Under the pieces are notes generated by a model. The model was not told the DNA's origin. It searched no databases and worked only from the letters and a program-made list of their open reading frames with translations. This document shows positions 42,101 through 50,210 of a stretch of 64,000 nt of DNA, one piece after another; positions within the stretch are counted from its first letter, which is position 1, and every line of letters starts with the position of its first letter. Origin of the DNA: Takifugu bimaculatus (lineage: Eukaryota; Chordata; Actinopteri; Tetraodontiformes; Tetraodontidae). The position numbers and the translations under genes were made by a program. The stretch lies in the NCBI GenBank assembly GCA_004026145.2, contig CP034980.1, positions 9,555,377-9,619,376 of the forward strand. Reading direction: 5' to 3'.

Positions 42101-43916
42101 ATATTTTTAAAACATCTTCCTCAGGTGGACAAGCCTTCCCACATTTCCCTACATTTCTGAATAGACACCTAACCACAAGCAAAAATACCGCAAAAAATGC
42201 TGTCCAAGAAAAACTGATCCGATTGCAAATTTGCTCAGCAAATTGACATTAATAAGGGGGGAACTGCATTCAAGATGTCAGTCAGTAGTGCCTCCTCAAA
42301 ATGGGGGGCACGTCTCCTGTTTCCAACCCAAAACAGACAAGCAGGTAAGTCATTCAGACAGTGACGAGCTGACACCTGGCAGCAGCGTGAGGTGGGTTAT
42401 TAATGTAGCGTATCTACTGGGAACTGACTTGGGTGTGTTCTTTGCACCTCCTCCCCAAAAGAAAATGTCAACCTTCCAGAATGAGAACATTCATTTTTCT
42501 CATTGGGTCTCAGCATTACACCTACATTTATTTTCCTTCTCCCAGAGGAAGGAGAGATTAGTTACGAAAGGGGGGTGTGTAACTGAAAAGCACTTGACGT
42601 GCCGGCATCACATTTACACCCGTTCATGTGATCTGAGATTTGAGATGCACTGAAGAAAAAACATAGCTGAGTTGTCATGGCAACGTTCATGCTTTGCTGC
42701 AAATGACTGTTCGGCTGAAGATTGCGTGTCACAATGTAAGGACTGGAAATTGATCATTACACATCTGTTTATTTGGCCCTATACCATATGTTTTTAAAAT
42801 CAGTTAATACACCAGTGGTGAGCTGAATGAAACATTTATTACGGTATAATATCGATTAAAGCGAGATATTAAAATCCATGTACAACTACTCTCTGATTAT
42901 ACCTAAAAGTAAAAATATTAAAAAGTTTGTGCTTATTCTATTTCACTGTTTCTCAAGATCTTTTTTGTCAAGCATAAATCTCTTGATTTCAATAACTATA
43001 ACCAGTATTCTTCTACCTATACTTATATTCATATTTATTAATAAAATAAAGAGTAGAACTTCAGGTCAGATCTGTGGAATCATTCGCATGTTGTCATTTA
43101 AATTCCCTCCTATTAAAGATTGTTCTGACTTAAGACATTATTGTCATACACCATACAAATAGGAAACTTGTGTGGTGAAAATATGAATGTTTATTTCTAT
43201 GATTAAAATAAAATGAAGCCATTCACGATCTTACTGGCAAGAAAGAGACATTTATTGTCAGTTTTTGCTAAAAATGAAGGGGAAAAAAACTCAACTTGTT
43301 TCCACTGGTTAAAGATAATAGATTACAGCAATGTTCAGCAGACAGTAAATGATTAAACAATAGTTATATAGAGAATACGCAGATAAAAAGATAACTGATC
43401 TGTGTAGTATGCATCATTATTAATGAACGCCTTGAGATAAATATGTGTTTATGTTTAATACAGTGCCATGTAAATATGTAATAATAAACAGTCGGTTCAG
43501 GACACAGCCCCCTATAGTTCTCAGACCTCATATTTTAATTTTTGAAAGCCTTATGAAGGTGGCTTGCCTTCCAATGAGTACGACAAAATGCCTGAAAGAA
43601 GTCCATACACACGATATTATATTAAAAGCTGCATATGTCAGTATAGATTCATATTTATCCTATTATGATCTCTTGTGTTAGCTCACAACTAGCATAGCTT
43701 CAATCGCGTCGGTCACCATGGACACGGGGAAGACGGTGCAGCGTCATAACAATCACGTCTGACAGCATGATATTTGGGACAATTTATCATTTTAACGGTG
43801 TCGTAGAGGGTCAATTCTATAAAATATCTCTAAACTCTCACCTTCCCGCACGCTCCGTCTCCAATCACTACAAATTTAAGCTGCCTGTCCTGGCTGTCCT
43901 CCTCCGAATCCGACAT
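24063..43916 (-). CDS. rab28: rab28, Ras-related GTPase Rab28: complete exon set, frame broken in exon 4
   Basis: Rab28 is an atypical Rab-family GTPase. In vertebrates it is farnesylated, associates with BBSome/IFT trains in cilia and is needed for photoreceptor upkeep; human loss causes cone-rod dystrophy. Coding exons on the minus strand are 43842-43916, 39723-39819, 36825-36913, 35303-35433, 26804-26907, 26657-26734 and then either 24680-24775 or 24063-24155. All introns are GT-AG and the phases join correctly. Visible motifs are the P-loop GDGACGK+T, the Rab28-type switch II WDIGGQ in place of the usual WDTAGQ, NKID formed across the exon 4/5 junction, VSAK in exon 5, and C-terminal CALQ or CSLQ CaaX boxes. 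Without the extra base in exon 4 the product would be 221 or 222 residues, matching the family. As given, translation stops after KKANEES, before the NKID and SAK guanine-binding motifs. Identification is very secure; the status of the frameshift (assembly error or allele) is not known. Confidence 0.95.
24680..24775 (-). CDS. rab28: rab28 alternative tail exon (CSLQ isoform)
   Basis: After an acceptor ending gctcag, this exon encodes RIVKAELVDYPQDEGPIR and then RETSQQSKICSLQ and a TAG stop. It resembles the human alternative Rab28 tail (RIVRAEIVKYPEEE... ending CSVQ). A possible donor (gtgtat or gtatgt) just after the stop would make it a cassette exon of about 100 nt, similar to the 95-nt cassette I recall for human RAB28. 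The CaaX motif CSLQ predicts farnesylation. Confidence 0.9.
   Translation of the reverse strand, partial: RIVKAELVDYPQDEGPIRRETSQQSKICSLQ
24819..24831 (+). promoter_or_regulatory. Consensus DR1 nuclear-receptor motif
   Basis: AGGTCAGAGGTCA, two perfect half sites with one base between them, 44 bp upstream of the rab28 alternative tail exon. Seen directly; activity inferred. Confidence 0.4.
26241..26287. promoter_or_regulatory. DR4 and everted ER6 nuclear-receptor half sites
   Basis: TGACCT-4-TGACCT at 26241-26256 and TGACCT-6-AGGTCA at 26270-26287, in the rab28 intron before the tail exons. Another half site lies at 26100-26105. Confidence 0.35.
26657..26734 (-). CDS. rab28: rab28 coding exon 6
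   Basis: The exon encodes VYLCFQRVAAEILGIKLN followed by KAEIEQSQ, the last alpha helix of the GTPase fold. It has 26 codons, phase 0 at both ends, acceptor ccctccag and donor CAG|gtaaga. It can be spliced to either of two downstream tail exons. Confidence 0.95.
26804..26907 (-). CDS. rab28: rab28 coding exon 5
   Basis: The exon encodes DLEHMRTVKADKHQRFCQ and then ENGLLSQFVSAKTGDS. It carries the end of the NKxD motif (split codon for Ile) and the SAK motif that contacts the guanine base. The acceptor is gtccacag and the donor TCG|gttcgt, a weak but usable site. Confidence 0.94.
26908..35302 (-). other. Large rab28 intron 4 (8.4 kb)
   Basis: The donor gtgag is at 35302 and the acceptor ends at 26908. 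No further exon is needed, because the split Ile codon of NKID joins cleanly. Inside I see only scattered short low-complexity tracts (a G run near 32638, A/T runs) and one probable interspersed-repeat fragment near 27340. No other gene or RNA was recognised. Confidence 0.7.
27337..27385 (+). repeat. Probable fragment of a common teleost interspersed repeat
   Basis: CCTGGACAGGTCAGCGGTCC followed by ATCACAGGACACACA matches the tail pattern of a frequent fish repeat. Confidence 0.4.
35303..35433 (-). CDS. rab28: rab28 coding exon 4, with one extra base
   Basis: The exon begins [20 protein letters not shown] right after a good acceptor (gaacag) and ends GGCAACAAAA|gtgag, which joins to TCGAC of the next exon to give NKID. 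It is 131 nt long, but phase 0 entry and phase 1 exit need 130. Reading from the start gives a TGA at 35338-35340 after ANEES. Reading back from the donor gives DVQPVVSLIGNK, which lines up with the family. One surplus base lies within about 35339-35344. Confidence 0.92.
36825..36913 (-). CDS. rab28: rab28 coding exon 3 (switch II)
   Basis: The exon encodes NVNVTLQVWDIGGQTLGG and then KMLDKYVYGAH. WDIGGQ is the Rab28 signature form of switch II, lacking the usual AGQE sequence. The acceptor is tctacag and the donor CAT|gtaaga. The last codon, His, is Gln in human Rab28. Confidence 0.95.
39723..39819 (-). CDS. rab28: rab28 coding exon 2
   Basis: The exon encodes TSIATRFAQEAFGKQYKQ followed by TIGLDFFLKRISLP. 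The first Thr completes the P-loop and TIGLDFF is the switch I region. The acceptor is ttgtag and the donor CCAG|gtgaga, phase 1. Confidence 0.95.
41474..42010. repeat. Imperfect AGY trinucleotide array, about 540 bp
   Basis: The tract is almost entirely period 3, mixing AGT and AGC with rare changes (AAT, CGT, TGT, GGT). It lies in rab28 intron 1. Open frames through it read as runs of Ser, Val/Ala, Leu or Ala/Thr depending on frame and strand, the expected result of a triplet repeat and not evidence of coding. CAG/CTG blocks make it likely to be length-variable. Confidence 0.95.
42671..42684. promoter_or_regulatory. RFX X-box motif in rab28 intron 1
   Basis: GTTGTCATGGCAAC fits the X-box consensus GTHNYYATRRNAAC fully. 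RFX factors drive ciliary genes, and Rab28 is a ciliary GTPase. Position is 1.2 kb downstream of the start codon. Confidence 0.45.
43842..43916 (-). CDS. rab28: rab28 coding exon 1
   Basis: This exon encodes 25 residues starting MSDSEEDSQDRQLK and ending in the P-loop GDGACGK. The ATG at 43916 was chosen because the first residues match the conserved Rab28 N-terminus. The donor is AAG|gtgaga, phase 0. Confidence 0.96.
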
Positions 43917-44049
43917 GGCGTTGAATTGTGACCCGACTGTGTTTTTTTGAGGAAAATCAAAAGTGTCGACAAAATTTTACAGGTGTCTAAAACACGTTTT
44001 TAGGCTAATCACGACTGAATTATAAGATAGTGGAGAAAGACACAGGACA

Positions 44050-44062
44050 GCCGCCATTTTGA
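44050..44062 (-). promoter_or_regulatory. YY1-type element at the probable rab28 start site
   Basis: The minus strand reads CAAAATGGCGGC about 135 bp upstream of the rab28 ATG. YY1 sites of this form are usually found just downstream of start sites of housekeeping promoters, so transcription probably starts close by. The site is seen directly; its role is inferred. Confidence 0.5.
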
Positions 44063-44719
44063 AACATTGATGCTGCTCCACTTGGCGTGGTCCATTCACT
44101 CACTGCTCGCTGGGCTTAAACTTATTTATACGATTAAACAAATACAATGGGACCAAAAAACACCTATTTTAAAAGCGCATTATAACTTAGAGTATAGCCA
44201 CATGACTCGGAGAGCCATTTCGCCTTTGAAATAAAAGTGTCAAACCAGAAACTACAACACCAACAACTTGGTAGCGTCCTGCATGTGACGTATGAGACGC
44301 GTTGCTATGGCTGCACAGGTCAAAGGGGGTACTTGTATTTCAGACTTTGCGACTGTTTCACTTTTCTTCTTTGACTAGAAGTCTCTTCCTGCATTTGTAT
44401 AATTTTTGCAGCTCACTTTTTAATTATTCATCAAAATGCAAATCGCACACATAATTCATGACGAAACGGGATGTTTGAGCATACATTAAAGTACCATTAC
44501 AGGCGTGTAATGTTTCCCCTCGACCACACAGGGCGCCTGCAATAACTGAGTGAACTGTTCTCGAAAACTGATACGTGATGAAGCCCGAAAAGACTTAAAC
44601 TGGACTAGATAATGCTGCTTACATATTCATTGTCATGTAATCCAATAGTTTAGTTATCTAAGTGGTCACAGTAGTCAACACTACACCTGTCACAGCAATA
44701 CAATCTATACGGCAGGTCG

Positions 44720-44748
44720 GTGTTGTTGTTGTTGTTATTATTATTCGT

Positions 44749-44810
<62 letters not shown>

Positions 44811-44817
44811 GTTATTT
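44720..44817. repeat. (GTT)n/(ATT)n compound microsatellite
   Basis: Five GTT units then about 26 ATT units with one CGTGT interruption. Confidence 0.95.
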
Positions 44818-45912
44818 AGTCCTCACTCTTCTTGTGTCGTCCTCCCTCCAAAGCACACATCTCAGCTGTACATACAGCCAAGAAAGCCAACATTAATCAA
44901 AAACCTTTGCTGCCTCTGCTGGATATTCTGGATGCTTTATCAACTTTTCAAGTCTCCCGCACAGACAGAAAGAACTGGCCTGCTCACAGAGCAGATGATA
45001 TGAAGAATTTCATCTTCACTGTTTGAGTGTTTAGCCAGCTGTGTAATGTAAATGCCATGGTGACAAACTGATGAATTTGCAAACCTTACATCATTACAGC
45101 AAAGACAGAACAAAAACCTCGCAACTTTTCCCCTGATATTTCGGTGTGTTTAGTATGGCTTGATAAAAGCATAAATCAAACGCATCCCTGTAGAAAAGTA
45201 AGGTGCAATTTGTAATCAGGAATTCCAAAGTTTCACTGGAACCATAAAAAACAAATACATTTAATACCACTTATTTAGTCCACAATTTTTGTTTGGTATA
45301 TTTTTTTAATTTATTTATTTTATGTTTTTTAAGGAGGGGGGGGGGGGGTTGTTTTGTGGAATTATAGCTTTACACCTCAGCATTTTTGTAAAGCCGAACT
45401 AAACAAATATCCAAATTCCCAATACCTTTAAACACATCCTCCCTGGCCTGGCATGCAATAGGAAAAATGGGCCTCTGTTTATTTTCACAAATTTTGCTGA
45501 TTGGGTGGTAGTTTTTATGTTTAATTCTCGAAAAGGCACAAACCATGGATTATATAAGTCACACGGAGGCCTGCGTGTTCACTGCTGAGGAATCTCCATC
45601 AAACAGGTGACTGACTGTCAGGGCCCTTCGTGGAGGCGCTGAAAGCTGCGCAAACATTCAAGTAGCTCCACACCTTTTTGTGGTTTCATTTTTTCGGTCC
45701 TGTTTTGTGAATTGTCATTGCGCATTGCCCTGTGTGCGTCCACAAGGGGGGTAAAAACAAAAGTTCGGAAAATAGCAAAGGATAACAGAGAAAAACCGCC
45801 AACGGCGTGAATATGGTACATGGACGATAAATAAAATGTTTTGCGACCAATGAATGAAAGTAATGGTTTGAATAAGAAAGGGATTAAATTTCACTGTCCC
45901 CTCGATGCCTTT

Positions 45913-45916
45913 AAAA
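45913..45916 (-). terminator. RNA polymerase III terminator of tRNA-iMet
   Basis: A run of four T on the minus strand lies six nucleotides beyond the 3' end of the tRNA gene, the usual minimal polymerase III stop signal. Confidence 0.7.
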
Positions 45917-45922
45917 GATATT

Positions 45923-45994
45923 TAGCAGAGGATGGTTTCGATCCATCGACCTCTGGGTTATGGGCCCAGCACGCTTCCGCTGCGCCACTCTGCT
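45923..45994 (-). tRNA. Initiator methionine tRNA, tRNA-iMet(CAT)
   Basis: This is a 72-nt tRNA gene without an intron. The minus strand begins AGCAGAGTGGCGCAGCGG and ends CCATCCTCTGCTA, which is the vertebrate initiator sequence as I know it. The anticodon CAT is at 45960-45962 in the loop CCCATAA, flanked by the three G:C pairs typical of initiators. The acceptor stem has the initiator A1:U72 pair. The internal A box (TGGCGCAGCGG) and B box (GGATCGAAACC) for RNA polymerase III are intact. No CCA is encoded, as expected in eukaryotes. It lies alone between rab28 and nkx3-2. Confidence 0.97.
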
Positions 45995-48399
45995 GCTTTA
46001 TGGGCCTTTAACTTGTACTTAAGTCTTTCGTGATGTCTATTGTCCGAATGAGGCTCTTAAAACAATATTCATCATCCAGTCTAATGAACGACAACCAAAG
46101 TCAAGACTATAATTAACTGTATGATTAAATGCATCATCATAAATGGACCAACAGTTGGTGTTTCTTAGCCACAAAACACGCGCAAACTATTGCGTTAAAG
46201 GGACGCCGTCTGTTCACCTGCCCTTCGATTTTTTAAGGTTGACAAAAGCAGGTTCTCCTGCGTGAAAACATGGAAACCCGCAGTGTTAAAACACATTCTT
46301 CCTATAACCAATAACAACTGGAGATACTTTCTGCAAAACAAAATAATTATTGCCAAGCGAAGGGAGGAGCTGGGTCTCGACTCACATGGATCCGTTTAGC
46401 CCAGAAGATGAGTCCACGTTGCGCAATTAATAAAAAAAGTTGGGCAGAATTTATGCTGGGAAAGTCATATTTCCAGCTCCACTCTATGCGTTCCACTTAA
46501 AAACACAAGAACGATTACAACATTTTGTTGACCAAAAAATGTTAAGGTATTTAAAAGGTTTTCTTTAGGAATTTGCGCTTTCATTGGCAAATCTTGTTGA
46601 ATAGCAGACAGGATTGATTTATTCGACACACTAAATTTCAATTTTTATGCGCATAATATAACGAAGAGACGCAGGTTTTAGTGTCATGCATCCTGATGAG
46701 GGTGTTTTCAATTCCACGTCGCAGGTTAAAAGAGAAACCAGCCGCGATACGTCGCTGTGTATCAGATATCGCCACATGCAGGCATGAAAGGAAGTCATGT
46801 GGGACGGTCCAGTACTCAGCATCTCGCTGTCCTTCAGCATCACTGCATCCGGGGGTGGCCTCTGGTGGCATACCTGCATTAAGAAAACCAGATCTGAGGA
46901 TAAATGGGCGCCATTCGTGAGTCACGGGTCTGTTTTGAACACACGGGGATGGAGCGCTGATCCACTAATGGTCGGCGTAAACGTGCGTAAAAGCGCACGG
47001 TCATGCGATTTTGGTCATATCAGCTAAAACATCAACTGGTATTGGTGATAGACTGCATCTTCATTTTTAAGACCCGCTTTAAACAGCACATTTTCCCATT
47101 TGAAAAACAAAACGAATCAATCGTGAGAAGCCCTCCTTTCCTTCTTCAACAGGAGTGACATGGGCCTCCTTAACCCGGAACACCCCTCTCCTCATGTTGA
47201 CATGCAGCTCAAAAGGTAGCTGTCAATTTACCCTGTCCGCGAATCACGAAGCTATTCATCATTGTCTGGCAGGTGTTTTGGGGAAGAAGTCATGGTGGCC
47301 CAGATGACATCCGTAACCTCCGAACCTAATGGTTATGTAGGGGGAAACACATTGTCCTCTCCTCGAAACTAAATTAAAAAAACAAGAGAAATAGGCTAAA
47401 GCGTATTTTTATGTTTGCTTGGTTTTCACATTTTTAAAAATAATTTCACGGGCATGTTTTTAAATACAGGCTTATGACTTTCTGTTTTACATTTGGATTT
47501 ACCTAAACTATTAACTCGTTACTTGGCCGCAAATTCACCGTGTTGCAGATTTTAAGGCGCTTATAGTATTATTTTATATGGTTTAGAAGTTAACATTTTC
47601 GTAAAAAAAATGAACTCATTAATTTCAATTCTTCTGATTAGAACTTTGACGAAGAGAATTTTGAACTTTTTAAACGAATCGTTGCTCTGATCGATAATTG
47701 CGTTTAAGGCTTAAATGAAACTGCATCCAACTGATGATAATACCTGATATGTTTTAATGTTTTTAGTCAACACAGATAACAGAATTACAATTCAGTTAGA
47801 TGTTTTTGTTTTGTCTTGCGTCCATGCAGGAACAATAAATCGCCACCTTTCAGTCTCACACTATAAAGAATTTTATATGGAACTCGCGTGTATATGCTGA
47901 AAGTGCTGAAACATTTTTACAAACACAGCAAAAAAAAAAACACAACATGTAATAGACAGGTATATGAAACGTTCAATTGAATATGATTATTTCCAATCAC
48001 TGCAGAGGTAGGAAGGCGCGTGTAATAGAAACTGAAATAAGGCGATAATTGAGTCTTTCGTGGCCTCTGAAGGGCTTCGGGCGTCCGGAGGGGAATACGA
48101 GGAAAATACCAATGTGCTTCTCCTTAAAGGGTAAACTGGTGCTTCACAAGGCGGTCCGTTCTCTCACCTATTGTTCAGACTGTTTGGATTTAAATGGGAA
48201 AAAATACCGAGTTTCTCAAGGTAAACTCTTACTTAATAAAAGAAAGAGATCTTCCCCCGATGGGACGAAAACGTCGGGAACCTCTTGTCTTGACACCTAC
48301 CAACAGTTCGGGAGCCTGGAGAGTCTTTTGAGGTTCTCTTCCGTTGGAGCAGGATTCATGATTGCAAATTAAAAACCAATAAATACAGTTACGGAGGTC
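45995..48399. other. Intergenic, downstream of nkx3-2
   Basis: No gene recognised. It should contain the nkx3-2 3'UTR. On the minus strand ATTAAA occurs near 47754-47759 and AATAAA near 46615-46620; I cannot tell which is used. Confidence 0.45.
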
Positions 48400-48824
48400 T
48401 CACTGATTGCCCGCACACGCAGAGAGTGTCCACGCAGGGAGGCAGTACGCGTATGGATAATAGTAAGACGGCTGCAAGGAGAGCAGCGGAGGTCGCAGGA
48501 GTTCTCCCGGGCTGTATTGTCTCTGGTCGTCCCGCACTAAAACTTTCACCGCCACCTTTTTAGCTGCCGGGGTCGAAGCCATCAAGTCGGCGGCCATCTG
48601 CCGACGTTTCGTCTTGTACCGGCGGTTTTGGAACCAGATTTTGACCTGAGTCTCTGTGAGTTTCAAAGAGGCCGCCAGGTCGGCCCGTTCCGGCCCGGAC
48701 AGGTACCGCTGGTGGTTGAAGCGGCGCTCCAACTCGAAGACTTGTGCGTGCGAGAAGGCGGCCCTGGAGCGCTTCTTGCGCTGCTTGGGCTGGTCCGGGC
48801 TCTTGTCCTCTACGGTGCTGGAGT
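48400..48824 (-). CDS. nkx3-2: nkx3-2 coding exon 2 (homeodomain)
   Basis: The acceptor ctgtcccag is followed by DSSTVEDKSPDQPKQRKK and the complete homeodomain. The exon ends SACAGNQ and TGA at 48400. The open frame continues upstream of the acceptor, but that part is intron. Confidence 0.96.
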
Positions 48825-49830
48825 CTGGGACAGAGATGAACATGCAATGAGCTCCTGGAGGTGTTTGTTCAGCACATTCATTCAGTATATTCACTCCAAC
48901 AACGAACCGTTGCGGGGTTTTTTATGTTGCAGTAGTTGAATTATGCACAATAAGGATTTGAAACTTCTCTTGTAAACTTCTGTTTTGAACTTTATAATAA
49001 TTTATGATAAGTGGCTGTCAAATCTAATGCAAAAACAATTATCCAATCAGTTTAGTGCACTGATTCACTCTCTTTATTCAGCGAGAGCTGCCGTTTATTT
49101 TCTTAAAACATAGGCTTAATTTGATTACACGCCTCTTAACGGCAGCTCCTGATTTTTTCACCAGTCAATTGAAGTCCTCAGAGACTCACATAAATCTAAA
49201 GATAGCTGCTTAAGTGTCGCTGTTGGACTGTGTGACCACAACTGCCCGTCAACAGCCGTGCGTAATTCTGGTCAATCGTGCGTAAATGTCGGCAGATTTA
49301 GCAAATAAAGGCGACACAATATGAGAAGCAAAGGCCATTATTTTTATATTTCTGAACATTTGCCACAGCTATAGCTTATTTATGTGACTGAAATAAGGAA
49401 CACGTTTTTTAGCCGAGTTCCTTTCGATCTTATGAAATCAAGAACATGTGATCTTACCCGTGGTGTTGCTCGGCTCACTGTCACTTTTTGCATTCTCCGC
49501 GGTTGCAGATTCGTGATCCGTCTCCTGTAAACTTTCCTCCGGTACATCCGACGCAGGATCTCCGTGCTTCTCCGACGTGCACGGCACCGGGATCTTGCTG
49601 TCATTGTCGTCGCTGAGCCCCGAATCCGAGTCGTAGTTTTTCGGGTTTGTTTGCTCGCACGACACGTCATCGTCACCCCTCCGAGAGGCGCCGTTCATCT
49701 CCCCAAATATTTTCCAGCACGCCGTCTTTGAGAAGCACATGTCCAGGTCTGGTAAGTGTCGGCTCTCGTCCTTTTTGTTCAGGATGGCTTGGATTGAGAA
49801 AGGCATCAGCGAGTTGCCACGAACGGCCAT
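48400..49830 (-). CDS. nkx3-2: nkx3-2 (bapx1), NK3-family homeodomain transcription factor
   Basis: The gene has two coding exons, 49458-49830 and 48400-48824, joined in phase 1 to give 265 residues. Nkx3-2 is a nuclear repressor that controls cartilage maturation, axial skeleton and the jaw joint. The start is the ATG at 49830 (MAVRGNSL) and not the in-frame ATG two codons upstream, because family members begin MAVRG. Residues 11-20 FSIQAILNKK form the TN/eh1-like repressor motif. An acidic serine stretch YDSDSGLSDDND follows. The homeodomain is at about 140-200, with helix 3 KIWFQNRRYKTKRRQ; the Tyr in NRRYK marks the NK2/NK3 group. The tail includes the NKX3-2 signature KKVAVKVLVRDDQ and a Tyr-rich end. 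The frame is intact. The gene is shorter than human NKX3-2, mainly in the middle of exon 1. Confidence 0.97.
49458..49830 (-). CDS. nkx3-2: nkx3-2 coding exon 1
   Basis: This exon has 124 codons plus one base and ends ACGG|gtaaga. It carries the FSIQAILNKK repressor motif and the acidic region. Its sequence away from these motifs is poorly conserved relative to tetrapods. Confidence 0.95.
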
Positions 49831-50149
49831 TTTCACGAAGTTTGCGGTGCTTCTATGAGTGGAAAACTACCTAGATAAGACGAAAAAGCAACCATTCACA
49901 TTTTAGGCCACTCCGTCCGCGGAGAGCCGTTTCTTCTGCTTAGATTTCCACTCTTGGTTCCTTGTTACATCCCCACGGGAGCAGCCGTGAAAAGCTTCTG
50001 CTAGGTCCGCAGGCACGATGCTTCTTCTCTGCATAGCTCTGCCATCAGCCTCGGCTTCCCTCAATCTCTGGCTCTTTTCACCCACTTGTTTTTTTTTAAC
50101 CAGCCACCCTCACCTGTGACTGACAGGCGCTCCTTGTCGTCTTCTACTG

Positions 50150-50210
50150 GCCCACGGAGGAGGAGAACCTCTGCGTGATTGGACACTGTAAATGACGTCA
50201 CGTTGCTTTC
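50150..50210 (-). promoter_or_regulatory. Probable nkx3-2 proximal promoter (CRE and CCAAT box)
   Basis: A palindromic cAMP response element TGACGTCA is at 50193-50200, and an inverted CCAAT (ATTGG) is near 50177-50181, about 350 bp upstream of the nkx3-2 ATG and correctly oriented for a minus-strand gene. No clear TATA box was seen. Promoter assignment is inferred from position. Confidence 0.4.

Larger units (their letters stand above)
44063..45922. other. Intergenic between rab28 and tRNA-iMet
   Basis: Contains a half-matching X-box (44301-44314), a GTT/ATT tract (44720-44817) and a run of 13 G (45336-45348). The region next to rab28 is its likely promoter. No gene seen. Confidence 0.55.

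Noticed and set aside
48628..48939. Plus-strand frames opposite the nkx3-2 homeodomain
   Set aside because: GC-rich antisense shadows of a conserved exon.
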